Source: Liolophura sinensis
Taxonomy: Eukaryota > Mollusca > Polyplacophora > Chitonida > Chitonidae
Assembly: GCF_032854445.1 (NCBI RefSeq)
Contig: NW_027017960.1
Span: forward strand, 1-64,000
Length of the DNA: 64,000 nucleotides
Reading direction: 5' to 3'
Shown here: positions 44,721 to 57,189 of the stretch, piece by piece
Layout of the letters: each line of letters begins with the position of its first letter
Numbering within the stretch: the stretch's first letter is position 1
Program-made: the position numbers and the translations under genes
The notes under the pieces: generated by a model
Database searches by the model: none
The model's input: the letters and a program-made list of their open reading frames with translations, nothing else
What the model was told of the DNA's origin: nothing

Positions 44721-44887
44721 CGTGTGGAATGTGTTGTGGCGTCTAATACGTGTGGAATGTGTTGTGGCGTCTAATACGTGTGGAATGTTGTGGCGTCTAA
44801 TACGTGTGGAATGTGTTGTGGCGTCTAATACGTGTGGAATGTGTTGTGGCATCTAATACGTGTAGAATGTGTTGTGACGCCTAATAC
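44721..44887 (+). repeat. 28-bp tandem array, right arm only
   Basis: Six copies, one of them shortened, of CGTGTGGAATGTGTTGTGGCGTCTAATA. The matching place in the left arm (near 28,440) has only a single, unexpanded unit. 44,175-44,720 is noncoding arm sequence. Confidence 0.85.
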
Positions 44888-45029
44888 ATTTTAATTAACA
44901 TCACTGCATTTGTTTTTACCTGTCACTGGTTAAGCACTGATGCAAATATGTGTGAGTAATTTGGTACTGATTAAGCATTTACATAAACAGATAGAATAAA
45001 ATCCTGAGGTAAATTGACGAGAGGCCTTG

Positions 45030-45180
45030 CGTTAGAAGGTCTTCCAGCAACATGCGGATGGTCGTGGGTTTCCCACGGGCTGTGCCCGGTTTCCTCTCAC
45101 CATAATGCTGACCGCCGACGTATAAGTGAAATATTCTTGAGTACGGCGTAAAATACCGATCAAATAAATTAATAAATTGA
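45030..45180 (+). repeat. SINE copy
   Basis: GTCTTCCAGCAACATGCGGATGG to GAGTACGGCGTAAAATACCG and an AATAAATTAATAAA tail. 45,181-46,079 is arm sequence aligned in part with 26,160-26,540, without exons. Confidence 0.75.
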
Positions 45181-46079
45181 CAAGACGCAGTATTTCTTGT
45201 AATTTGGTCTGATTTATGCATTTAAATGAACAATTAGAATAAAACCCTAACTGGGGTAACTGGACAACAGGCAGTATTTCTCCGATTACGTGTAACCATT
45301 TGCCAGTTATGACACTCGCTGTTCTGGTTTACTCTTTATGCTGCACGACTGGGCATCACCGAGAACTGATGAGTACGCCATATTATGTAAATACATGTGG
45401 AGTATGATAACGAATTTGTCGCACAACCTCGAGTGACAGAGAGTACAGTAACGGTTGTAGTGAAGGACAGAACCCAACACTACCATTTGAAAACCGTACA
45501 ACACACATTGTTGGTCAATTAACAGATAGATTAACTGACTGACTGATAGGTGCTGGACGTCATACTGAAGATTTATTGAGTCATTGCGTTTTGGCCAAGG
45601 ATACAGGAGATTCCGATATAAACCATCTAGCTTCAAGACACTGATGAAATTTCCCATGTGAGACACAGGTATTTGTGCATGTTCAGAATGTGTCTCGTAC
45701 TGATTAAAGTCAGGTATATTTTCAAGCAACTTCACGCAAAACTACCTGAGCTACCTCACGAGTGCAGTCGACAATTTATTATCACCAAGGACTCGATAAC
45801 TGAAAGGGGATAAAGGAAATGCCAAAATATCCCTGTTTGGGGTATAGAATGAACTATCACTTAATGTCTGTGCGAGAGATTGACTTGATTTAACCGAATT
45901 TTTTTCTAACATCATACTTGAGATGGTATTCATTTCTATCGTCAAGAAATCCAGAATGCCTGGGGTAAACCACCGACCTTCGTTGAGTCACTGTCGAACT
46001 TTCTCACGTGTGACCTATGCATAAAGGTGATATGCAATTCGTCTGAGGCAAACTTCATGCAAGAGTACACTACAAAAAT

Positions 46080-46560
46080 AATCTGTTACTTTTAGCAGAA
46101 AGTCTGTTATCTGAGTGATGTTAGAACTTAATCTGTTATTATAACACAATGTCTAATGTAATCTGTACGTTAAATTAACGGAATATGCGGAGCCCATTAC
46201 TTTTTGCGAGAGTACGCATAAGAGCTCCGTTGATCGCCAAATGTCACCAAGTCCAGAACAACAACGAAACCATAAGCGGGTTACAAAAAAATCCTTGTGC
46301 GAGACTGCTGTTGAACCCACGTCTCTGTTGTCGTAATTCTTGGAAAGCGAGCGGCTTTACTAATGAGTTAATATCTACAACCGTCAGAGCGGTTAGAAGA
46401 TAAGCATCTTAACCGACAGTGGCAGTTCACATGAAAGTGTTCCATATTAGACGCTAAGTATTAAGAGGTATTAAGAGGTCTTTTGTAACTCTCAAAGACA
46501 TAATCTGTTAAATTCAACAGAAAGTCTGTTGTCTGAGTGATACCAGAATTTATTACAAAA
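46080..46560. repeat. tRNA-type SINE with flanking palindromic repeats, right copy
   Basis: Reverse complement of the block at 25,215-25,900. The tRNA-like head is on - near 46,290-46,415. GCAGAAAGTCTGTT motifs lie at both sides. Confidence 0.6.
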
Positions 46561-48421
46561 TAAGTAAATCTTTTAAACATTTGGTTTACACATATTTTTC
46601 CTCTATGTACACAGTTGCATTTTTTTACTTATATACTCATGCATATGTATAAAAAAGAAATGCAAAGTGTCTGTAGTAATAATAATGAAGTCAAGGCATC
46701 ACCACGTCACACGGAGCTTTACAATGATCCCGCCATCGAAAGCTTGCAATTACGTGGTTATACCTCGACTTATTACTATTATTACTATTGAACTCACATA
46801 CAACTGTGAGTCTTAAGCAGTATATAGAGAATATATGTAGCTGAATAAAGAGGAATGCATTCAAAATGAATAGAATAAAAGCAAATGTATAGATTTACAG
46901 CAAGCCGAATACAAATGTTAGATGACCTAAACATAAACTGAAATGTATAATCTATCTACGTTCCAACGGCACAGGAGTGGTTCTTATTGATATGCTACAC
47001 GATCTCGAAATACGAAATATATATCTTGGTGCATGTAGCTGATAACGATATGAAAAAAAGAGAAGAAAAACAAAGATATACGGTTACCGACTTCGACGCG
47101 TGGCACACATGCGTCGAAAAATGCACCTCAAGCCAAAAAACCTCTGTCCCAACAATAACAGTAGCTTAAACGCCAGCAGATCCATGTCACAGCAGGCGTC
47201 AAATCCCTGGTTCTGTCAGTTAACACAATATGCTACCAGAAGTACCAGTAGGAACTTATTTACGATGTTAGCTGCATGGCACAGGAGCCCGGCAGATGAC
47301 ATCAGACATTCTGATTAACCGATTGCTGATCGACCTGTGAAACATTTGTATTGGTAAAACTGTGAAGAACATACTATTTTAATTTTAAGGTTCAACTTCT
47401 AAAACACAGGGGCTCTGTAAGGTGTTAGCTTTACTAAAATGCACTGGGCAGTGACCTTCAAAGCATGCACTATCGAATGACACCCAACATAAAGCAAACA
47501 AATACAAAAAGGCCAGGTTAAAATTATCCCACAAAAAATAAGTGCTAAAAAAGCTGAACGTAATGACTCAGTGAAATTTAAGCAAGACATAGTTCTTTGC
47601 TGCTTGCTGAAAACAGAAAATGCTTCAAACAACAGAAAACGATAGATACACTAGTATACACCGTCAGTACAAACATTGCATGTGTATACACAAGAATAAT
47701 GTGTATAAATCAAAAACAACAAACGGATATGAAAAACGATATAAAAACTAGCTAATTGCAGGTTTTTAATTAGGAAGCTATGTGAACAGTCAATTTCAGA
47801 AACCTTTGTTAAACACCATATAAACACCATCTAAGTCCAGGTCTTAACTGGGAAGTTAGGCGAGCCGTCATTGTCAGAAACGTGTATTATAATCGATATA
47901 AAATACCATCAAATTGCAAGTATTAATTGGGAAGTTGTGGGAGCAGTCATTGGCAGAAGCGCGTGTTATAAGCGACAAAAAATCGATCTATTTCCAGGTA
48001 TTAATCCACAAACGCGTATTATAAACGACAAAAAAACGACCTAATTCCAGCCGTACATGTGATTTACAGACATGAGCACCATGTTAGTAGAAAATAAGTG
48101 GTGTTCAATGATTGTTCGAGTGCGCATGCGCCCACTCGTATGTTGTCTTCCGCATATCTGTCACCAAGGCAGTGAGACCGGGACAGTCTTCAAATTCCCT
48201 GTCGAAGATCGGTTTTGAGCCCTCACCTTGTGGTCCTCAGTTTTTTTGAAGGCAAGCACTTTTAACCACTAAACCAGAGTCAGCAGGCTTGTGACAACTG
48301 TTTGTTGGGCCTTGGGTACAAAGTATAAGCAGTCGACCACGCTCGTGTACTCTAACGTTAGAACAGGGCAATTTACCACGACGGTGTGTATATCTATCCA
48401 ATCGCCGACAAATATACAGCG
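46561..48421. other. Right-arm noncoding DNA with an 80-bp tandem repeat
   Basis: 47,745-48,050 has about 3.5 copies of a unit with TATTAATTGGGAAGTTNTGNGAGCNGTCATT and CGACAAAAAA. The rest shows no gene; several short open stretches are not supported. Confidence 0.55.
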
Positions 48422-48647
48422 TCATCCATAAATGTATTCGGATTCAAATTCCTGGTTCATGTACGGAACCGGTTGAGGGGGCCTGTTGAAATATTCCATC
48501 TTAAATCCGTGACGAGGTATGAGTGAATTTTCGTCTTGAAACTCGTTCATTCCTCCGGAAGTCTCCAGTGTAATTATACTTCCAAAATGTCCATTGGTAG
48601 TGGTTATTTGTCGGGAAGGCATTTCGATGTTAACTGTAGGGGCGGGC
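48422..48647 (-). CDS. Right receptor-like gene, cytoplasmic tail exon
   Basis: Acceptor TCCGACAG. The tail holds an extra segment (SRQITTTNGHFGSIITLE and following) absent in the left copy, then LIPRHGF and YMNQEFESEYIYG. Several Tyr residues near the end suggest phosphorylation-dependent docking; not shown. Confidence 0.75.
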
Positions 48648-51600
48648 CTGTCGGAAGAAGAAGGAATTGACGAAGCGAAACATAGAAACAGATTATCATG
48701 CATTCTGATCACAGAATGCGGACGTGGACCGGTTCCCCATTATACTAGATATGTCTCATCAACTCAATGTGCCCAATAGCACAAGCTTTGCCTTTAGAAT
48801 ATACCTTCGAATAGCAATGCTGCTCTTTTAACTTAGCGATCGATCGCCAGCTATGGCCATGTTGAATTTAACATCACCCGTTTTGCAGGATAATATGAAT
48901 CTATTTAACTGGATCAACCAGTTCGATTGAACAATTAGAATGGAGCTTTGACCGAGAAACTTACTTATTGGATGATGATGATGGTGATGATGATTATGGT
49001 GATGATAATAACTGTGTTCAGATCAAATTGCTCATACTTACGGCTGATTGTGTCTAATACAGGAGACAGCCCCAACGACGATCACAAGCAACGCAAGAAA
49101 TCCCAAAACCGAACCGATTACAGCAAACATCATTACGTGAGCTGTAAACCAGAAAAAAATTTTAACCGTGAGGTGAGATATTGAAACCCCTCCAAGTGGG
49201 ATCTGAAAACTGAAGAACAAATTAATTTTTTAGCTCCCGTTTCTTTGGTTGTCTCTTTAGATTTACTTGAGAACTCGAGGCTTCCCATGATCGACACCAT
49301 GCTGGTATACAAAGGGGCGCCATCGGCTATCAGGGGTCAATCAGGGGTCAATTACAAACAAAGAATGTTACTCTACTGGTTATCTACATTTAAGTGACAT
49401 GGAGTTACCTTTGGTCTCTGCAGTGGTGGAGGGGTCGACTACAGTCCTGAAGGTCATTGGTTTAAACCCAGAGGGGTCGACATGAGGGTACTGAATATTT
49501 GCTATATGCAGCCCACGAAGACGGATTCCACAGATGCATTTCAAAAAACCGCCTTTATGGAAGCAGTGTGCAACATATATAAAGTATCTGTGAACTTGGT
49601 TGTATGCAATGTGTGCCTGTATGTAGATGGGGTGGTATTGATCGTACTCCTTACAGCGCATGTGCCTTTCTCTACCCTCGCTTTACATCACTGGCACTAC
49701 TAGACACGATAGATCATGGCGTCTGTGCGACGCATGTACGCTTGCTTGGGCATAACCTCACCACTGTTCACAAGCAGAACGGTTTAATCAGCATTCAGCA
49801 ATAAAACTGTTTCAGGTGTTGGTTGGAGTCATAACAGATGTTGTACGCACTGTAGATAACGAGAATGCATCTTCATAAAGTGTTATCAGTATCAGAGATT
49901 AAGGCTAAGTTTTTGTCTTTTCATGACATGACTTCCTGTCTCATAACTGTGTCCCAATGACCGCAGCGTTGATCTAAATTTCCGTACAAATTTTGTAAAC
50001 TGTGGCAGTTACGTAAACCGAACGCAGTGCGGCCGGATGCACTGTGAAGAGTTTGTCATTGCTCCCTATGTCAGTTGTCAAATGTGTACGGAGAAAGCTT
50101 TTTTTGGACATGTAGTTTGTGTCATTATTGACTGCCAGCATATTAAAGTGAATGCGGTCACGCTCGTTGTGTCAAGCGAACTATAAATGAGTCATAAAGC
50201 TCCTTCAGCAATTTTGTCTGATGATCATTGGGTTTACATTGGGCCCTGCCCGCTTTTCGCCCATCGTAATGCTGGCCGCCGTCGTGTAAGGGAAATATTT
50301 TTGAGTACGGCGTAAACTACCAATCAAATATATAAACATTTCACACCCAGACGATATGAAGTCGAAAAAGCAACATTTCGTTTCATGAGGTTCATAGCGA
50401 GATGACGTTATCATTTCCACCAGTCTTTCGAAAAATATTTACAATATTCTACCCTCACTGTGAAATATGCATATATGTTCTGACCACAACATAACTGCTG
50501 TGACCAATGAGGTTGTAAACTGAAAGTGGCTGTGACTTTAAGTCAGAAGGTTTACAATATACCTGACCAAGAGCGAAGGTTTCATCAGACATTCCGCTGA
50601 TATATAAACCTCACATGGTATCAGGCGCTTCCGTTTTCTCTGCTGATATACAAACTTGACGTCGTGCCAATGACAAACTTTCCAGTACGGTATAGTGTCC
50701 CTCTCCTCTCAAAAGCGAGCTAGGCAATGCTATGTTCTCCCGTATTTTTGGTATACTATGTTACAATCTACGAAAAGTCAGGATAATTTTGATTGTAGCA
50801 AGTGGAATATTCCGAATAATATTAACCCTTAGCATGTTTGGAATGTCCGACAAAATCTACCTATTGAAAATAAAATATAGCAACTTCAGCATAAATTATT
50901 ACACTTAATTATACCGTGCAATAAATATTTACACAAAGTACTAAAAACGAAATGAACTAAACACCACGCTGTGACAGCACAACTAGGTTATTTAATTAAT
51001 TAAACTTTGCTTTCACATGAAACTCACTTCAAACCATAAGGTACTACAATGAAAGCAGATGTGTTTTTCACCCTATGATTTTGAAACTATATGGGTGGGT
51101 TGGGTAGGGCTGGTTTACCACTTTAATTATTATCCTTGGACTTTACTTTTCTACGTGGTCAACAAAGATATGTCCACGTGCTTTCTGCATGTTGAATGCT
51201 GTAATAGTTACAACATAGTAATGCTATCAGCCCTTTACGCCAAGATGTACGGAGCCTTGTAAAAGCGAGGTCAGAAATGCCAAAAAAAATTGTCCAGTGG
51301 GTAGTCCAGGCTAAAAAAGAGTTTTTTGTGGGGTGGGGGCGGGGGGAGAGGTCGTGTTTTATGATGCGTTTCTTCTTTAACAAAATAATGGCTAGTTTCC
51401 ACCAGGCGACACAATCAGCCAGGGTAGACTACAATACACGTGGAATGCTTGTCCAGTGTACGGAACTGCTAGAACTTTATATTTTATCATTTTTTCTGTT
51501 CATTTTACTGAAATAGATTGTACATTCAATTTCTCTAACATTTTTATCTTGTGCTAATGTTGCCAATTAAAATTTAGCTTGCATTAAACAAGTGTTTAAA

Positions 51601-54600
51601 AGGATGTGTTTAAGCCTACAATATAATCTGCCAGAGACTATGCATTGTCGCAATTCGCCAATATACAAGGAACAGGCCATATACTTTTACCGCAGGCGCT
51701 TTCGTCGGGTGTACACGTCTTCTCATCATCTATACCTCCGGCGTCCCTACATGGATCCGGTAACCGTCGTCTGGTCCTGGTTTCACAGTTACATTCTCCC
51801 CAAACTTTCCATGGATCAGCAGGTTCTGAATGGTAAACGAGAAATATGCAATGCCCTCCCTATGTGATTTAACATTTAAGGCGAATGAACGAATGAATGA
51901 ATGCTTGGGGCTTTAATTTTTCAGGGCGACAATGTGTTTTTACACATACTATGTCTTCTTTGGCAGGGCAAGTCTGCGACTGAAGAATCATGTCGAAGAC
52001 ACCTCTTAGTGCTGAGCGCCAAGCGAGGCAGCAACAAGTACCATTTTTAAAGTCTTTGGAATCTCTAACAGAAAAACAATCTTTTAGAATTTCTAACAGA
52101 CGCCTAGTCTCTCTAAACCAGACCGTCCTATCCTACCGGTTGAGTAGACTTACGGCTACGGTTTTCTGCATAAAGAGAGTAGCAGAAGCCGTCAAAAAAC
52201 GCACTCTCTGTCTTCCATGCAGTCAAGTAAGCGCAGTTGATGGAGCTGTTGCAAAACTGAACAAGTACTTCAACCCGATGGAAAATGTGGCCTACGAAAT
52301 GTATGTATTCCGAAATGCCCAGCAGTCGGTTTAAAAGTCGGTGATACCGTTTTTGTCCGCCAAAAAGCATACGGATAAGCTTCAAACGCCATCCAACCGA
52401 GTTCCGTACAATTTTACTCGTGTGAACAGTTCTATGGTCACTGCCAAGAGAGACTCACACTCGCTGACGCGTAATTTATCCTTTAAAGTTCACAAGGGTG
52501 CTATCCGTCCAGCTTTCAGGAAAAGTCAATTTATAGAGGACGACAATATCCCTGTTTCAACTCCACTAAAGTTATCCTCCTCGACAGAGAAACGTGCCAA
52601 CCAGATAACGAGATTACACTCTGTAACTGATTTGCTGACAGTAACTGTTCTACCGATGAATGACACTTTCTTGTGTTGAACTGTTTTAGATCAAGCTGGT
52701 CTAATTAAACTCAACTTTAATTTCTGCAGGAACAGACCGCATATTGCATAAGTTTTAATTGTTTATCATATGTGAATGACACTGGGTTATGTTCAAAGAC
52801 AATGCAACATTTCCTCAAGGTATGCACTTTTGTACCTAACTGATGCCAGAAAGGACTCATTTCAAACTTTTGAAACAGTTTTATTTTGTTCTCACTGGAA
52901 CAGTTTGTGTAGTACCTATACATACTTACTGCATCCTACTGAATATGTTATGCTTTCCTTTTCTATGTATGGTTCTTATTCAAATGATGGGAGGGATGTA
53001 GTGTTTAAGTCCGCTACCGCTACTTATTGACAGTCACTTAATTTGCAGTGCATTGCGGGTATCGGTATCAAAGTCAAATTTTAGTAGTTACCACACATAA
53101 CGTGTGTCCAGTGTGAATTCTGTCCACGCCCAGAACATTATAGTCTATTTCAAGGAGTGAATGAGTGAGTGCTTGGGGTTTATCGTCGTACTTAAAAATT
53201 TTTCAGTCATATGATGACGAAGGAGTACTTTCAGTACATGTAATATGACTCCTTGTTGCCGATTTCCACCGCTCTTTTATCTAGTGCTGCTTCACTGGGA
53301 CGACTTACCGAAGGTAAACATGCCGCTCAGTCGTTGCACTATCCTTTTAATGCACCACGGGAGGAAGTTACAACTTCCTCTTTCAAGGGCAAAGTTTAAA
53401 ATTTTGTGATATTTTCTTACAATTTACAAAATTACTCCCATTATGTTGTTTAATAAATGCAGTTGTTTAGTAAATTATACCAGAATCCATTAGATTATTT
53501 TATTTAGTTTTGTCATTTACATGATATGTTGGACCTCGTTGCTATAGAGAGGGGATGGATCAAAAACGCTGAACTCATAGACACATAAGTGAACGATCGT
53601 ACCAGAAGGTGGCCTAAATTATTGTTGAAGGAAGCATGTGCAAATACTGTTCACCAGCACAAGCTCAAGGTGTTGCTACTTTTATTACTTATATTGGTAT
53701 TGTTACAGCTAAGTGATAGAACTGGTTTGTTTATAGAGATAGCAGTTCACTATCAGGATAAATATTGATGATTGCCAACGATACAATTTAAGTCCTTTAT
53801 CGGAGTGACCTGCGTACTCGGAATCACTAAACGATCTTAGACTTAAATAAAAACCTTAAATCACTTTAAAACTGCTATTTCTCATGTAGTAAGGTCAGAG
53901 TATTGCTTGACACTGCAAATTCTGAGTAAGTTATTATACAACAAATTTTTACTAAAATAGCGGAAAGGAACACACAAACTTTAATCACTGAAATTTTAAC
54001 TAAAGCCAGAGATTGATCCCGAGGCATGGCGTGACAGCACTGGACAAAGAATTTCTCCATAGTTCTTGTGTCGTCTGTTGTGACTATAAAGGCAAAGAGA
54101 ACCCCAAAATAAAGTATACTCTAGGTGATAAACCATTCAACACTGTCCAGAAAAATGCATGTAGCGCTAATTAGTTATTACTGTATTAGAATGTTTTTAA
54201 CAGAAAAAAATACATTTAATATACTGTGACAACTGTGACCACTGACGTCTCATGGAGTTTACCGCTTAAGACTTTTGTATTCAATATGTATACACATTTA
54301 GATACAAACTGCATTTGCTCAATAGCTATTAAAAAGGAATAATTTCAAACATATGGATGTGACGTCAATGAATACAGACAGTGGTAGAATCCTTTTAAAA
54401 ACATTTTATCCCGTTGGGAATACTCTGTTGTCCACGACAGTGCATATTGGTCTTTCTCCTGATATACACTTCGTTGTAGTTTTCTCTTTATCTTTAAGAA
54501 TAATAGGTCCCTCAGCAGGTTGCAAATGGTCGTGGGTTCCTCCAGGGCTCCGCCCGGTTTTCTTTCATCAAAATACTGGCCGCCGTTGTATAAGTGAAAT

Positions 54601-56343
54601 ATTCTTGAGTACGGCGTAAAACAACAGTTAAATAAATAAATAAATTTAAGAACAACATCTTTTGGTTTAGGCACTCGGTTTCTACAACAGTGCCTAATAA
54701 TATATCACTCAGACTCACATTGCACTCACAGTGCGGTTTATCAAGATCATTCGACACACGATCAGGTTGAAGACCATGTCACTTACCGTCACGTTCATAT
54801 GTCACCGGTTTATTGCCAATTTTGTGGTTATCTGGGCAGCTATTCCTGCAGAATATTCCAACGTCATGTGTTGCCGAATGACGTACCGTTAACTGCGTAA
54901 AAGGAAAAGATGAATTATTTATAATGTAAGTGTTTTACGCTGTACTCTATTTCACCCATACGACGGTGGCTATCGCAGTATGATGGAGGGAAACTGGGCA
55001 TAACCCGTGGAAAACACACGACCATCAGCTGACTTTCCCACGTACAACCGGAGAGGAAGCAATGCAACATGGGCTGGACGCACGGTGTCCTCATTAATGA
55101 GAACACACATGGCCATATTTCTATATATATCTGATATATGGCGAAAGGATTACTAACTTCAAGTTACAAAAGACAGACCGGAAATGTAAAAGATAGCTCG
55201 TAAATCGTATTCGTGCTACGACTAACGAGAGACGTCGCCGTCTTTTGTGCAATAAAACTGCAAATATTAACGTCTCATGACATGTATTTATAAAAAAAAC
55301 ACTAATGTTCAAACGTCTTGCTGTTTTTATTTGAACCCTGACGTCTTATCCATAAATGTGTTACAAGTATACGACTAGACACGCATTCGTTTTTGCTAAA
55401 CCATAGGGTGACAAATCATTTCCAGCTCTCCAAATCATTGGTGTTTTCTGGAAACATGTGACATGTCTGCTAGAGTGGCCAAATAGTAGTTTTTATTTTA
55501 GCATGTATATGTCAATTAGTTCCATCTGTGAACCATTGGCTTTTCATGGTCAGCTTGGGGTAGGCCTATATATACATTACTCAACTGTGACGTAATTACA
55601 AATTATCCATGACGTCACTTGTTAATCGTACCACGGATACGAGTTGTTTAGTCTTCCTGGTTGCTGAAATCATCAACTTTACTGATCGTGAAAAAATGCT
55701 TAATGCTCAAAGCCTTGTTTAAAATCATAAAATCTAAACAAAAAGTAAAACGTTACTTCAGGAAGTGACCCAAACATCTGCATGATACAGCGTTTTTTTA
55801 TATAACCAGACAGAAGTCAACATTCTCTTTGAATCCGAAGTGCACTCGATCATGCACATGTTGACAATCAGCCGATCAGTGCCCTGTCACATACACGTGT
55901 AAGAATCATTCTTGGATACCGTGTTAAACAATCTATAATGAAATAAATAAATTTGATCGTGTATTTATTTGATTATTTCATTGGTGTTTTACGCCGTACT
56001 TAAGACCATTTCTCTAATTCTACGGAAGTCAGCATTATGATGGAATTAAACCCGGTAGAGTGCGAGGAATCCTATGACCATCGGCAGGCTGCTTTCAGAC
56101 CTTCTCAAATAACGACCAGAGAAGAAGCAAGCTGGCATCAGTTGGACTTACAGCGAGATTGGCGAGAGGCTCCTGGATCATTGAAAATGAAACGGCGGCG
56201 ACATTCGGTTGTACATAGTATAAAAGAAACTTACACGCCTCAGTGCCCAATTCTGGCTACTTGTGTTCGTCAAATGAAGCCTGACTTTACATACGGGACC
56301 AAGGTCCTCGGCGTCCTTTGATGTCAGATGGTAAATATCCGTC
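48422..56343 (-). CDS. Putative type I membrane protein with TSP1-like repeat, right copy (5' end unresolved)
   Basis: Six exons on the - strand: 56,343-56,235, 54,892-54,787, 51,825-51,691, 49,501-49,409, 49,141-49,042 and 48,647-48,422. Phases 0, 1, 1, 1, 2 match at all junctions. Domain order is as in the left copy, but the stalk and transmembrane helix are on separate exons and the tail is longer (75 codons with stop, ending PYMNQEFESEYIYG). The helix reads VIGSVLGFLALLVIVVGAVSC. Changes between copies avoid stops and frame loss across six exons, consistent with selection on both. The first exon(s) are not found. A composite transposon, a SINE and a Gypsy relic lie in or near its introns and upstream region. 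Confidence 0.72.
49042..49141 (-). CDS. Right receptor-like gene, transmembrane exon
   Basis: Acceptor TTTACAG, donor GTAAGT. One hydrophobic helix followed by CIRHNQP. In the left arm it is fused to the stalk exon. Confidence 0.75.
49409..49501 (-). CDS. Right receptor-like gene, stalk exon
   Basis: Acceptor ATATAG gives the required phase; a nearby CAG acceptor does not. Encodes a Thr/Pro-rich stalk ending VVDPSTTAETK, donor GTAACT. Confidence 0.65.
50228..50335 (+). repeat. SINE copy, mirror of the left 23,280 copy
   Basis: GGGCCCTGCCCGC, CATCGTAATGCTGGCCGCC and GAGTACGGCGTAAACTACC. The remainder of 49,502-51,690 is intron; the part near 50,450-50,730 aligns with the left arm. Confidence 0.75.
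51691..51825 (-). CDS. Right receptor-like gene, TSP1-like exon
   Basis: 135 nt as in the left copy. WKVW, CNCETRTRRR and four further Cys are kept. Changes relative to the left copy are few for a region with otherwise diverged introns. Confidence 0.75.
51885..52065 (+). repeat. Second interspersed repeat family, copy 2
   Basis: TGCTTGGGGCTTTAATTTTTCAG, then TGTCTTCTTTGGCAGGGCAAG, GAAGAATCATGTCGAAGAC and GCCAAGCGAGGCAGCAACAAG. Gypsy-derived sequence follows. Confidence 0.65.
52070..52680 (+). pseudogene. Gypsy relic: gag start fused to pol end
   Basis: The first part (to a stop at 52,332) has AVAKLNKYFNPMENVAYEMYVF, a gag capsid pattern. The second (52,341-52,679) has NRVPYNFTRVNSSMVTAKRD and SFKVHKG, a pattern seen at the C-terminus of Gypsy pol. 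Protease, RT and most of integrase are missing, so it is an internal deletion product. The left arm has no counterpart. I found no LTRs. Confidence 0.5.
53150..53395 (+). repeat. Second interspersed repeat family, copy 3 (most complete)
   Basis: AGTGCTTGGGGTTTATCGTCGTACTT, TTTTTCAGTCATATGATGACGAAGGA, CCGCTCTTTTATCTAGTGCTGC, TCAGTCGTTGCACTATCC and GGAAGTTACAACTTCC. No coding capacity and no tRNA-like head seen. 52,681-53,149 and 53,396-54,510 hold no gene; 53,820-54,470 aligns with the left arm. Confidence 0.7.
54515..54655 (+). repeat. SINE copy, mirror of the left 19,240 copy
   Basis: GGTCCCTCAGCAGGTTGC, GGGCTCCGCCCGG, GAGTACGGCGTAAAACAACAG and an AAATAAATAAATAAA tail. Confidence 0.8.
54787..54892 (-). 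CDS. Right receptor-like gene, exon b
   Basis: 106 nt, same length and phases as the left exon. Encodes LTVRHSATHDVGIFCRNSC; the additional Cys here could make a pair that the left copy lacks. Confidence 0.72.
54925..55090 (-). repeat. SINE copy, mirror of the left 18,835 copy
   Basis: GTGTTTTACGCTGTACTC first, then ACGACGGTGGCTATCGCAGTATGATGG and CCCACGTACAACCGGAGAGG. 55,091-55,967 is intron that aligns with 10,081-10,700. Confidence 0.8.
55968..56181 (-). repeat. SINE copy, mirror of the left 9,852 copy
   Basis: TTGGTGTTTTACGCCGTACTTAAG to GGCGAGAGGCTCCTGGATC. Confidence 0.8.
56235..56343 (-). CDS. Right receptor-like gene, exon a
   Basis: Acceptor CCTTACAG, donor GTAAGT, 109 nt as in the left copy. 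Encodes TDIYHLTSKDAEDLGPVCKV and on to NWALRR. Confidence 0.7.
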
Positions 56344-57185
56344 CTGTAAGGGAGGGGAAAATTAGGAATTGCTTATTACAGGCTTAATTATTTGTTTGAA
56401 TGATCATTAACGATGATGTTTTCACCTATACTGCGAATTTAGATTTTATGACTGGAAGAAACCGATATGCACTAACACTGACACATTTTAGCACTCAACA
56501 TTGGTGGGAAGCAACTGATCCCGAACGAACTTCATTTATTATATAGCTACAAATGTGGTCCAATGAGATCAGTTTAATCGTGCCACGTGACCATCCTGTT
56601 GGCGTGATATCAATCAAGATCACGTGCCTTTCTAAGTGATCCAACGGTACGGAGACAAGGCTCATGTATAGATGGGCGTACTGATTTCCCCCCAAAATTT
56701 GAGAATAATTGTTGATAGAGGAGTATCAGATATTTAATAAATATTTTCAGAATCATCGAGTATAAATCTGTGTCAGTGGTATAAAAGTCAAGCACCAACC
56801 AGTATCTGAAAAAATCAAAAAGATCCAAAATAAAGTAGAACTATCTACTTACATTATAGCTAATGAATGTTAAGTTATTCAACATGGTGTTGCCCACAAA
56901 AGGCAGCACGAAAAGCGAGTTCGAAGAAGTAATCTTGTGGCATGGCAAATCTTGACATTTCCGTAGAGCTGAAGACATAGCGGGTCTCCGCTCTTCGTGT
57001 GGCATACGAGAAAAAAGATGTTACCGACTGGGAATGACAGAACTCTCGTATATTAGCCTATGCTTATGCTTATAAGAAAATGAGTCATCCCGCGTAGAGA
57101 ACACGGTCTTGTTATTACAAGATCAAGTGGTAAGTGTGCTCTTAACAACCCACTACACTAAACCCACCCACCCCCGCCCCTGTTC
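56344..57185 (-). other. Conserved upstream block with the empty Gypsy site
   Basis: Aligns closely with 842-925 plus 9,056-9,691. The junction CAAAT at 56,946-56,950 marks where the Gypsy sits in the left arm. A TATA-like and a CCAAT-like motif lie near 56,537-56,565 (- strand). Conservation over this length suggests a promoter or first exon that I could not delimit. Confidence 0.55.
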
Positions 57186-57189
57186 CAAA

